Assembly: GCA_021521415.1 (NCBI GenBank)
Contig: JAIQDT010002050.1
Coordinates: 62,001-126,000, forward strand
Direction of reading: 5' to 3'
Origin: Bidens hawaiensis
Taxonomy: Eukaryota; Streptophyta; Magnoliopsida; Asterales; Asteraceae
Length of the DNA stretch: 64,000 nt
In this document: positions 12,765-22,827 of the stretch, one piece after another
How positions within the stretch are numbered: position 1 is the first letter of the stretch
How the letters are laid out: each line of letters opens with the position of its first letter
Notes under the pieces: model-generated
The model's input: only the letters and a program-made list of their open reading frames with translations
The model's database searches: none
Told to the model about the DNA's origin: nothing
Made by a program: the position numbers and the translations under genes

Positions 12765-15700
12765 TGTAACACCCCGCAACCGCAGCGGAAACGTAAACGG
12801 GATGCGAAAGACACCTCTGATATCAACCACATTGTTTATAAAGAAAACTGAATGCATTAATATACTCCAAAATTACATTATCTCGTATTTCATTACCGTC
12901 TAGGTGATACACACATCATACAATACGATACATAATTCTATCTGTTATAATGTATCCTAACATCCCGCACGCAAATCTTACACACATCAAGCACTTAGCA
13001 CGTAAGCAATCACTTTATCTTATTTGTACCTGAAAAGCATGTGAGAAAACGGGTCAACTACGAATAGTTGGTGAGTTTCACAGTTTGAGTAAACCTTGAT
13101 AAATCAATATCATAATATAATATTATCTGGTGACACTGTTAACCCAGTACTGTATCCATTCCGGGGGCAATGTTAACCCAGAAACACTTCTAGGGACATC
13201 TGGGGACACTGTTAACCCAGTACTGTACCCATTTCGGGGGCAATGTTAACCCAGAAACACTTCTAGAAACATCTGGGGCCACTGTTAACCCAGAAACACT
13301 TCTAGGGACCTCTGGGGACACTGTTAACCCAGTACAGTACCCATTCCATACGATTTCCGTACAACCAAATATTTATAATTACACGCAAATCCATGCGTTC
13401 TGTATGTACTTAAACATTTCAATAGTGACATACTTTCCGCCCCGGGAAAATATTTGAAAACAATTCAGAAAAAAGGGCTCGTGAAACTCACCTTAGCACA
13501 TGCAAGCAGGTAACAACAATCAATATCAGTTAACCCGTCCAATCTGTAATATGATCCCTACGATCATTACTATACACTCAATATTAATATAACTTTAATC
13601 GTATCAACCGGTACATCTGGGGACACTGTTAACCCAGCACTGTACCCGTTCTGGGGGCAAGGTTAACCCAGAAACACTTTTCCGGACTCAGATTGTGATG
13701 TCGTTTAGAGTTCAACAGTCAAATCTTCTAATAGCTTGTTTTCCCCGTTTTGCGTGCCTAGCACGGTTATCAAATTTTATGTTTCAAAATGAGTTTGGTC
13801 ACACACGACCCGAAAATCGTTGTTGACTGATAATTTAATTAAAGTGGTGAAATTAGTACTCGGTTTAGACGCCCCGATTGACCTCGGGACCCGTTTCCGT
13901 CTTTGGCGTACCGGAAACTGTTAAATCGGTTAAAAATACCCAAATCATCCGAATTATTTTCGGATGATTCATTTTTACTTGTTTAACTCAATTATATGAA
14001 AATAGTCCATTTTTAAGGTTTTTATACACCAGTCAGCTCGCTTAAGCGAACTTCACCGCTTTACGCGTTTTAACTTTAAAGTTTGATAATTAGCACAAAT
14101 ACTTATCCCTTTACTCTCGGATCTTGAAATTTTGCACAAATCACTTTTAACAGTGGGGAATTTTATAAAAATATTTCCAGAATTAATTTCTATATTTAAA
14201 ATTTATTTATCTATTTTTAAACACCATTTAAACACTAAATATGTCGTAAATACCAAACGATCTTAGAAAAATCCCAAATTTTTCCTGGATGTCCCCTGCC
14301 ATCCACATAGTCCCCTGTAATGTTTCCAGAACCAAAATCTTCTTTTACATGCCATTTTCACTAAAACCGAGCTAGAATCCCTAGAACTCGATTAACCGAA
14401 AAGCCTACTTAGACTTCTCCAACTGACCTCAAATTTTGTGTGTGACTTATACATGATATAAAAAGCTTATCTGCAATTTTCCAGAATTTTTTATGATATT
14501 TAACTATTTTTCACCATTTTTGGCCAAAACCGAGCATTAAATTCACCAAATATTCATCCTTTATCCAAAAATTACCACAAATTCACAGAACTCATATTTT
14601 CATGTTTTTAACACCTCTGTAAAATTTCATGACCTAACTCTAAAGCATCAACAATCTGTCCAAATTTCCCAAAACCGAACATAACCGAATATACCTTTCG
14701 TTTTCCGCCACTACGAGCTACAAACTCGTCTTTCCGCCTTATCTACCACTAAATACAGAGCCTACAATCAACATACCACAATACCAAGCAAGTTACACTC
14801 ACGATCAAGCCATTTCTTTCATGGTTTCGGTTATGATTCCAAAAACAAAGATTTAACCGTAAAAATTCGTTTTTGATTCGTTTAACTCATTCCTTGGACC
14901 AAGATCCCTTGTATAACCCGTATACATCACTTGATCATGCAAGAATCGGTTCCATCTCGGGTTTTCACCCTTTTTCACTTGGAAACCTCATTTCCTTGCA
15001 AGAACACTCAAGAAAGGAAGATGAACACACATATAACTCGATCATTACCTCGTTGTTCTTGCTCAACACTCGGGTTTAAGCCTTTGGAATTGAGAGAAAG
15101 TGTTGAAGATTGTGTTTTGTTGTTTGAAAAAAGAAAAAAAAAATAATAATAATAATAACCATGGAAGGCCGATCGGTCTTTGATAAGGGGTGGGGTGGGG
15201 CCCACTCCTTCATTCTTGGCCACACATTCGGATTTTCGTAATCTGGATAATGTTTTGGATAATCTGGTTCAGTTCGTTTTTCGGTTAAACGTCTAATTCG
15301 GCTTAAAACGAGGCTAAAACGGTCGTTTTTTCGGCTAAAATGAAATTTATATAAAAACGATTTAAAAACTTAAACCATGACATTTATTAACTTAAAACAT
15401 CATAGTATTAATAATTGTGCATCTTTTTCGGCTTGATCGATCATCTCTTGCTCGGTTTGGTATTAAAGGTTTCGTTTAAACGTACCGACGCACTATTAAA
15501 TCGAAATCCTTTTTCTGTGCTTTAATCCACTTATCCCGAAGCTTTAATACTTCGTAACATCACTAAATATCATATATCTCGTCTATAATTGAACCCTCGA
15601 TTCATTCGGGTTTCAATAACTATCGATCGATTGATCGCATATTCAATACGGTGAATTATATATTCACGTACAATCAGTACAATGAACCATGTATTCTCGT

Positions 15701-15794
15701 ATGATTACTATGGTAATTCATGTACCCGACATTAAATATGACGTAACTACAGTCTACCGGTTAGGGTATACCTGGTTTTGTCGGAATCGTTACA
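12765..15794 (-). repeat. 5' LTR of the 11.6-kb retrotransposon
   Basis: Direct copy of 4155-7164, placed next to the primer-binding site at 12746-12759. The short ORFs inside it recur at the same place in the other LTR and are not genes. Confidence 0.93.
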
Positions 15795-16168
15795 TGTTTG
15801 CGTGTAAGGTTGGAGGTTGGATGGTGGTGGTGTGAAAGGGTGGTGGTGTTGGAGGATCAGGAGAAAGAAGAAAGAAAGAACGAGAGACAGAGTGAGTTTG
15901 AGACACAGATTTCTTTTTCCATTTATATTATAGATATATATTTTTTAGTTACTAAAATGTTTTTTTAATAAAAGGTAAAATTACTAATTTGCCCTCGTGT
16001 GTAAATCATATGACTAGACTTAACTAGAAAAAACTAACTGGGTTAGGGCTAAAGGACAAACGGTATAGCATTTATAAAACATAAAGTACAATTTGCGTTA
16101 ATTTTAAAGATAAATGGCAACCACTGAAATTGGGTAAAAACATAAAGGACAATCTCTGTAATTCTGTC

Positions 16169-17068
16169 TAAAACATATGTAATACTAAATAAGTAAATAA
16201 TTAACATTTCAATAAGTACGGCCAGCTCCGGTTTCAACCGTGAAACCAAACTGGTGAACTGTCTCATAATTTCAAACGGAATAATGAACACCCATAAATG
16301 TGTCACATGAATGTGTTTCCCGCTGCATCGTGAATACACTCTTCTAATATTATAGAAACCCCACTCGCAATTTTAATTCGTAATTAATGCTTATGTTATT
16401 ATGAACTAATAAACTAATAATAAAATTATGAACTGATAAATAGTTACAATTGAATGTGAATAAAAAATCAACTAACTAATATTTGGTGATAATAAATCAA
16501 GAAACTTGTTATACAACACTCTCTCATGCACTCACACTTATTAAGCAAACAGAAAAAGAAAATACTAAAATATAAAAATAGAGTTATCATTGGTTTGTTT
16601 AATTAGATATCTATAACTTATTGATATCTAATAAATTAAGGAATTTATCAGTTTATCTCTAATTTAACGAATAAAGATAGACGATGTTAGAAAAATGTAT
16701 TAAACATGAAGTAGTTATTTGCAATAAATTCAAAAACGATACCAAAATTGCGTAACTAAACAAACCCCAGGTACTAAAATGACGCTTAACCATTAAAATA
16801 TTAGCTTAAGATAGCTAGTACGTTTTGACTAGTTCAACATTATAAGCCATTTATATATTCCTTTTATCATTTTAACTTCAGAGCCTTCGTCTTCACTCAA
16901 ATTGAACCAGAGCTTCACTATGGGTGGAAAAATCTATGGTGCTTCATCTTTTTTCTTTTCTATTTTCTTTAGTTTAAGAGCATTTCATGGGGTTGGTTTT
17001 CAAAGTTTAAGGAGACGATTACAAAAATTTTATGGGAGACGATTGGGATTTTCACGTGTCTATTAGGT
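16169..17068. other. AT-rich spacer
   Basis: No gene or repeat can be supported between the Mutator-like terminus and the probable Harbinger-like terminus. The sequence is AT-rich with many stops. Confidence 0.6.
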
Positions 17069-17249
17069 TATGCGTAGTGGAGGGGCTACAAATAGGGGCG
17101 AATTGTGACACGTGACGCCCAGTCAGCAAGGAGTGAAAATTTGTTTTTGAGGTGTAATGGTGTAGGGGCTACAAATTGGGCTTACAGTATATTTTTTTAT
17201 TATTTTCTTTTTATAAGTAAATTAAAAAAATAAAAACCAATTTCTCTAA

Positions 17250-18574
17250 AACAGAATTACAAATTTTGTCCTTTAAAAAAGCAAAATTACGGTTCGTGTC
17301 CTTTTTTTAGTTTATTTGCAGGCGGTGTACTTTTAAACATTTTTTTTCTGCACGTTATGTCCTTTACGCTAACTGGGTTAGAAAAACTTAGTTAAGTACC
17401 CTCACGTGAGGCGCATGTGAGGGCATTTTTGTCTTTTCGTCTATACATAATAGAAAAATATAAAATTCTTTCTCTTTCTTCAATCAAACTCTACTCTCTC
17501 TCTCTAGTTCTCTTTCTTTCTTAATCACCCACCACCACCACCAACTCACCACCACCAGCCACCCCTACACCTGCCCCCATCCAACCTCCGGCAACCACTA
17601 CCAGAATCAAGATCTCTGAGCTTAAAGAATCAGATCTGGAGCTTAAAACCAATAATTGATTAAAAAAATCCCAAAATAGAAAAACCCAAAACTAAAAAAA
17701 ACCCAGATTTACATTTTTCCCAAAAAAGATTCAAATTTCAAGAAGTCAAAATTGAAGACTGTAACCACTGAATCCTTCAAGGGTGTTTTTAATTTCAATT
17801 TTTTAATGAAAAAAAACCCACACCCACACAAAAAACCCCCAAATTCCACCCCCAAAAAACCCTAATTCAAAAACCCACAAAAATTAATCAAATTAACGTA
17901 AAACCCAGAAACCAAACCTCACGAATCGTAGCCAATCGCCTTGTTTCCTCTTCAATTCGACCCAATTGAGCTTGAAGCCGTTCCCTAACCTCCAATTTCT
18001 TCTTCTCAATCTCTTCTTCTTTTGCCTTAAAAGTAGACAAAGCAGACCTAGATATCTCTTCATCTTCCTTGGTAATCAACCCGTTAAAGCTCAAGCTGCC
18101 GGAGATTTGACCGGCTTGCATCAGGGTCTGCAGTTGCTCGCTAGATTGCCCCAAATCCATCAAGAATCAGATCCACTACCGGAATCAAGATCTGGAGCTC
18201 GCCGGAAAATCAAGATCTCCGGCTCACCGGTAGTGGTTGCCGGAGGTTGGATGGGGGCAAGTGTGGGGGTGGCTGCTGGTGGTGAGTTGGTGGTGGTGGT
18301 GGGTGATTAAGAAAGAAAGAGAACCAGGGAGAGAGAGTAGAGTTTGATAGAAGAGAGAGAATTTTATATTTTTTTATTATGTATAGACGAAAAGACAAAA
18401 ATGCCCTCACATGTGCCTCACGTGAGGGTATTTAACTGAGTTTTTCTAACTCAGTTAGCTTAAAGGATATAACGTGTAAAAAAATGTTTAAAGTACACCG
18501 CCTGCAAATAAACTAAAAAAGGGACACGAACCGTAACTTGACTTTTTTTAGAGAACAAAATTTGTAATTCCGTC
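17250..18574 (-). mobile_element. Pack-MULE with 350-bp inverted repeats and a captured gene exon
   Basis: Long terminal inverted repeats span about 17250-17601 and 18230-18574. They match almost continuously, including the 'ccctcacgtgaggc' block and a run of CCACCA triplets. The flanks are a 9-bp target duplication with one mismatch: TTTCTCTAA at 17241-17249 and TTTCTTTAA at 18575-18583. Nine-base duplications and long inverted repeats are typical of Mutator-like elements. The interior carries a host-gene exon on the minus strand and no transposase. Confidence 0.85.
17918..18163 (-). pseudogene. Captured exon 1 of a DUF662 / RAB6-interacting golgin gene
   Basis: The 82-codon open segment starts MMDLGQSSEQLQTL at 18163. 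It passes through ISGSLSFNGLITKEDEEISR and a charged helix (FKAKEEEIEKKKLEVRERLQ), and ends EEETRRLATIRE. I recognise this as the N-terminal part of the plant DUF662 family (annotated RAB6-interacting golgin), coiled-coil proteins of about 180 residues. Immediately after the codon for the last Glu comes GTTTGG, a plausible splice donor, so exactly one exon with part of its intron and 5' leader was acquired. The exon has no internal stop. Without the downstream exons it cannot encode the full protein, though it could be transcribed from the inverted repeat. The captured strand and function are inferred; no parent gene is in the window. Confidence 0.78.
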
Positions 18575-18708
18575 TTTCTTTAAATAATTAAATAAAAATG
18601 CAATAAAATTAAAAAGAAATAAAAAAAACATAACTAAAAAAAAGACATAACTAAAAATATAAAAAAACATAACTAAATTAAAAAAAAAAAACATAAATAA
18701 AAAACAAA
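18575..18708. repeat. A-rich 'aaaacataacta' short tandem repeats
   Basis: Degenerate repeats of about 16-20 bp containing 'aaaaacataactaa' follow the ORF1 stop on its 3' side, next to the inserted Pack-MULE. Confidence 0.6.
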
Positions 18709-20068
18709 CTAATATCCATAATATTCGCGCATTTTTTCACGTCGTCGTTGAAACAATAATGCGGCTTCCTCGTGAAACCCCTCCGCTTTGAGGGATTCGT
18801 AGTCGTCTTTCATTTTACGTAATTCCAACGTCTGGTTCATCTTTTCTTGTTGTTTGTTGGATGCTCGAAGGCCGTTTCCTATTACCGTGGAATTTGTTTC
18901 CAAACGACCGACCAACTCATTTATTTCATCGGGCGCCGTATTGAATCGTGTTGACGACGAACCTTCCCCGTTATTTTTTCTCGATCTCCCGCGTGATCGA
19001 GGCAACTCCTCTACCTCTTCGTCGTCGGGTGTATCAAGATCTTCGGTTAAATTAACCGTGTCGTCCAGGAAGAAGCTACGAGCATCGGAGGGTGTGTTTG
19101 GTGTGCTAGGATTTGTCGACGACGATGTCTTCGACCTTTTTGAAGGCCGGGATGAGCCGGCTCGTCGGGCGGCCGGAACGGTTGGTGCCCCGTTCCATTT
19201 CGAGCAACTGCGTAGCTTTTCCCAAGAACTCAAATACTTGAACGGTTTCCCGGGCCGCTCAAAAGTGTGACCCTGAGCTCGAAATTCGCTCAAAGCTTGA
19301 CTTATAATATCGACGTCGTTATGCCCGCTACGCCAGCCGGACCCCTGCAACCGATTAATTATCTCGGCAAATTTTTGACAATCGGCATTAAGCCCCTTCC
19401 AGTGGGCTTGAACCGCTTCTTTTCCCCGGTAGTTTTCGGGTTTATTGGTTATCGTGAGCCAAGCTTCAAAGACTTTCTTCCAAAACACCCCGGTGGCTTG
19501 AAAGTTAGCTACAAATTAAAATTACTTGTCACAATTAGTATACATTTTAATAAACACTAAATACATTTTTAATAAATACAATATTAAAAAACTTACCGAC
19601 GTTGGGATCCTCCGAAATGACGATCCAAGCCCTTGCGAGGGCCACCTCCTCCTCCTCGCTCCAATGCTTGTATGGATCACGTTGCGCCATCGGCTCCCCC
19701 GGTTGTTTCTTTTTGTGTTTACGGGTCGCCTTTTTGCTTGAACCGGAGGCCCGTGCCGTTTGCGTCTCCGGCACCGTCACCGGTGGTGTAGACCCGAACG
19801 CCGGCATTGTGTTTTGGGGGCTGAGATAGTTGGCGTACATGTTTAGGTTCGGGTCGAAAAATTGAATCGGATAGCTCGGTTGGTTCGGGTTCATCGGGTT
19901 CCATTGTAAGTTCGGTTGGTTCAATTGGCTCGATTGCGAACCATGCGTTTGACCGAAACCAGGGAATTAGTAGTTCAGTTGGTTCGGTTGGTTCGATTGC
20001 GAACCATACGTTTGACAGAAACCAGGGAATTGGTAGTTCGGTTGGTTCGGGTTGTTTCTAGGATTCAT
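18709..20068 (-). pseudogene. Harbinger ORF1-like Myb/trihelix DNA-binding protein, one nonsense codon
   Basis: Two exons are visible on the minus strand. Exon 1 runs from ATG at 20068 to 19597 and exon 2 from 19508 to the stop at 18709-18711. The 88-bp intron (19596-19509) has GTAAGT and TTTGTAG ends and joins DPNV to ANFQATGVFWKK in frame. The N-terminus is Asn/Pro/Gln-rich, followed by a basic KKATRKHKKKQ patch. Then comes a SANT/trihelix-like domain: HWSEEEEVALARAW, SEDPNVANFQ and KKVFEAW. The C-terminal half is Ser-rich and acidic, with a final basic helix (FQRRREKMREYYGY). This is the usual make-up of ORF1 in plant PIF/Harbinger elements, often annotated trihelix or 'NAM-associated'. 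Codon 34 is TAA (19967-19969); the neighbouring duplicated peptide has CAA there. A downstream ATG at 19924 stays in frame, so a shortened product is possible. Confidence 0.75.
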
Positions 20069-20131
20069 TTTGTTAATTTTTTATAAGAATTTGGGTATGA
20101 TTTGTGTATAAAATGGAGAAGAAGGGTGTAT

Positions 20132-20136
<5 letters not shown>

Positions 20137-20175
<39 letters not shown>
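20137..20175. repeat. (TA)n microsatellite
   Basis: Uninterrupted TA dinucleotides upstream of the Harbinger ORF1 start. Confidence 0.95.
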
Positions 20176-20179
<4 letters not shown>

Positions 20180-20369
20180 TAAATTAAATATTATTTTTAA
20201 ATATGATCGTTGTCAACGGTAATATTTATATAATATGAATATTATTTACACCTCGCCGGCGACAATTAAACCCCGCCCCCCGCCCCAAATCGCCCACATA
20301 TCGCGGGGGGCGGTGTTTGCGCCCTTCCTCGCCCCATTTCGCCCCCCAACCCACGCCCACTACACTCGG

Positions 20370-21406
20370 CCGTACAATAAAAGAAGTCTACGGGAAGCGG
20401 CTGCCCACCCTCATCAAACACTAGCTCTGCCCATGTAGATGTCTAGATGTTATGAAGGGCGAATGTGACGTTTAAATTCATGATAAAAATCGTAATAATC
20501 CGTCAGTGAAAAATAAATAATTAGTGGGAAAACATGATAGTCCAAAAGAAAGAATCATATTCAATCAAATCAGCTCTACAGCTTGCACTAATTGATTTGA
20601 AAGATTCCACCATCAAATTTTCGACAGCCATAATGCAAAGTGCACTAAATGAAGCAAGGGACACAATGATGATGATATAGTAGACCTTTTGTTCTAGTCA
20701 GCCGATCATTAAACGGTTAATTATACAGGTTTCTAAGTTTTAAAAATAAATACTTTAGTATATGTTATACATACCATGTGTAACCTTCAATTTTACATCA
20801 AAACCACCTTACCACATTAACAAAGTGGGAACGGCACAATGGCAGTTTATATATTTTAGTAAATTATGTAAAATCTGTAGTATTAAAAGTATCATAATTC
20901 ATTAAACATCGGCTATGCATGGTAGAAACGGTAGCGTAAAGTATAAAAGAAGATGGTATGAACAGGAAGCCCAATGTGACATTTGACTGTTAAGGACTGA
21001 CAATCCAAAAGTTTTTTCCCAAAATTTTGTAATAATATACCCATGTGAATGACAAAAACACTTGGCTCTTTATAAAGCACCATTACTTTTTTAAGAGCTA
21101 ATTATACTTCATTGTTACATTCACGCATATTTCAGGGTTTGAACCATCAACCTCTAAGATGTTTATAGGATCGGTTAACAATTTATTCGATTTTGAGGTT
21201 CTTTATTCCTAATAAAAAACCGAATCAAATTGAATTCTTAAATAGGATAATCGCGCTGAACTAAAATCGAATTATGAATTCGAATACGGTTTTTTTTGTT
21301 ACGGATATGATTCGATTCAGTGTTTTTGGTTTCTCGGTTCCAAGGAAGGAAGTACTATTACACCCGAATACCATTGAACCAAATGCTCTTTAATATCAAA
21401 CCGGCC
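20370..21406. other. AT-rich intergenic sequence
   Basis: I see no gene, element end or long repeat that can be supported here. Confidence 0.6.
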
Positions 21407-21414
21407 ACCATTAC

Positions 21415-22557
21415 GGAGTTTTTTACTAAAATGGGGGAGGAGGAAAAAGTATTTACCTAAATAGGTGAATTGAAAAGTATTTACCAAAATGAGTTTTTTT
21501 GACTTATATTTTCTCACTTCTAATCTTATATTTTCTATTAAAAGCTTCTATATAAGTAAAGTACATAAAAAATGAATTAAAATGTTTATATCAAGTTTAT
21601 TAAAAAAATATTCTCGGAAACTCTTATTTATATTCATATTTTTAGTTAACAAAACGATTTAAAGCAAAAGAAAATTGTTTTCGTTTTTAATTGCTTTATT
21701 ATATGTTATTTTTGTTGATTTCTTCATGCTTTTTTTTTCTTATATAGGAATTTTCAAATATTGAATTGGATTTGATATTGATATTGGTATCGATATTGTT
21801 TAGTTGGAATCGGTTTGAGTAATGTCGATACTGGTATCGAAGTTGTTTATCCAAAATCGGTTTAGTTCGTCATGATACTGATAAAGTACCGATAATCGTA
21901 TAGCTTATAATGATAATAAAAAATACTCTAGTTTGAATACAACTTTGTATTCAACAAAATTTATAACTGAATGTTGAGAAAAATACCATGTATTATGTTT
22001 TTATTTTTAAAGTTACCGACTGTAAGTTATTTTTCACGTATATTATTTATTGCATAATGATTAATACGGATTTTTAAAAGAAAACAACACTGTAAAAAGT
22101 TGTTTTCATACAAAAGTTTTGATCATAAAAACAACCTAAAGAAAATTTGTATTTCTATTATAAAATAGTGGTACTATCAAATCATATTGTGCCCAATATA
22201 AAAAGAAAAGGCTAGAAGAAAAAAAAACAAAGGAAAAAACAATAATGAATTACAGAAAATAATGAATAATACGAGGACATGACTTTTATTTTAAATTAGT
22301 TTTGATAAATAAATAATATGAATATAAAAGTCAGTTTCCGAAAACATTTTTTTAATAATTTTGTTTTAAAGTAGATAAAAAAACATAGGTTTTATTATCA
22401 TTAATTCATTTCTTTATCTATCTTTTTATATAGAAATAATTTTAATCAATAAATTAGGTGTGAGAAAACAAGAAAAAACTCATTTTGGTAAATAACTTTT
22501 AATTCACCAATTTTGGTAAATACTTTTTCCCCCTTCCCTATTTTGGTAAAAAACTCC
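21415..22557. mobile_element. hAT-like non-autonomous element with inverted repeats of about 95 bp
   Basis: The termini are inverted copies: GGAGTTTTTTACTAAAAT at 21415 and its near-complement ending ATTTTGGTAAAAAACTCC at 22557. Similarity extends about 95 bp inward through 'gaaaaagtatttacc' and 'ttaccaaaatgagtttttt'. An exact 8-bp duplication ACCATTAC flanks it (21407-21414 and 22558-22565), the size used by hAT transposases. The interior is AT-rich with no transposase. It ends about 70 bp before the probable TATA box of the dehydrogenase gene. Confidence 0.85.
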
Positions 22558-22629
22558 ACCATTACTATTAATAAAAATAACTTGCAGATGTATAATGTGA
22601 TATACATATATGACATCCCCGGCCATGCT

Positions 22630-22637
22630 TATAAATT
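22630..22637 (+). promoter_or_regulatory. Probable TATA box of the dehydrogenase gene
   Basis: TATAAATT lies about 200 bp upstream of the start codon at 22828. A transcript starting about 30 bp downstream would have a leader of roughly 165 bases. Position and sequence only. Confidence 0.5.
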
Positions 22638-22827
22638 AACAAACCCTAAGACACATATGCGTCTCTTCTATCAAACTCCAACCACATTTTTGCATGGGCA
22701 GTGAACGATACGTAATTCCCTTAATTAGATTTACAATCAATCAATCAATCAATCAATATTCAATACACCTTGAATTATTGTATCACCAATCATTTTCCGG
22801 GCATAGATCCAAGATTAATTAATTACG

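Larger units (their letters stand above)
4155..15794 (-). mobile_element. Complete but non-autonomous Ty3/gypsy (Tekay-like) LTR retrotransposon
   Basis: Two long direct repeats (4155-7164 and 12765-15794) start TGTAACACCCC, end TCGTTACA and are flanked by an exact 5-bp target duplication TGTTT (4150-4154 and 15795-15799). On the minus strand an initiator-Met-tRNA primer site lies beside the right LTR, and a G-rich polypurine tract beside the left LTR. The element is therefore inverted: its 5' LTR is on the right. The internal 5.6 kb keeps recognisable but badly broken pol sequence, so the copy must have relied on proteins from another element. Confidence 0.93.
3467..16168. mobile_element. 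Mutator-like (MULE-type) element remnant, split by an LTR retrotransposon
   Basis: Inverted termini match: 'gacagaattacagaaattg' at 3467 and, on the minus strand from 16168, 'gacagaattacagagattg'. The same terminus is used by the Pack-MULE at 17250-18574, so this looks like a related family. After removal of the retrotransposon and one target copy, about 1.06 kb remains: 3467-4154 plus 15800-16168. Nine-base flanks (3458-3466 and 16169-16177) match only weakly, so the pairing of the two ends is less certain than for the Pack-MULE. Confidence 0.5.
17069..20369 (-). mobile_element. PIF/Harbinger-like element with ORF1 only, carrying a nested Pack-MULE
   Basis: The element is inferred from its ORF1-type gene (18709-20068, minus strand) and from imperfectly matching ends: 'ggttatgcgtagtgg' at about 17069, and 'ggccgagtgtagtgg' read on the minus strand from about 20369. 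No DDE_Tnp_4-type transposase ORF is present, so the copy would be non-autonomous. The 3-bp target duplications (TTA and GTA as read) do not match perfectly. The boundaries are tentative, while the gene identity is firmer. Confidence 0.45.

Noticed and set aside
18854..19270. 138-codon plus-strand ORF
   Set aside because: It is the antisense shadow of the Harbinger ORF1 exon 2.
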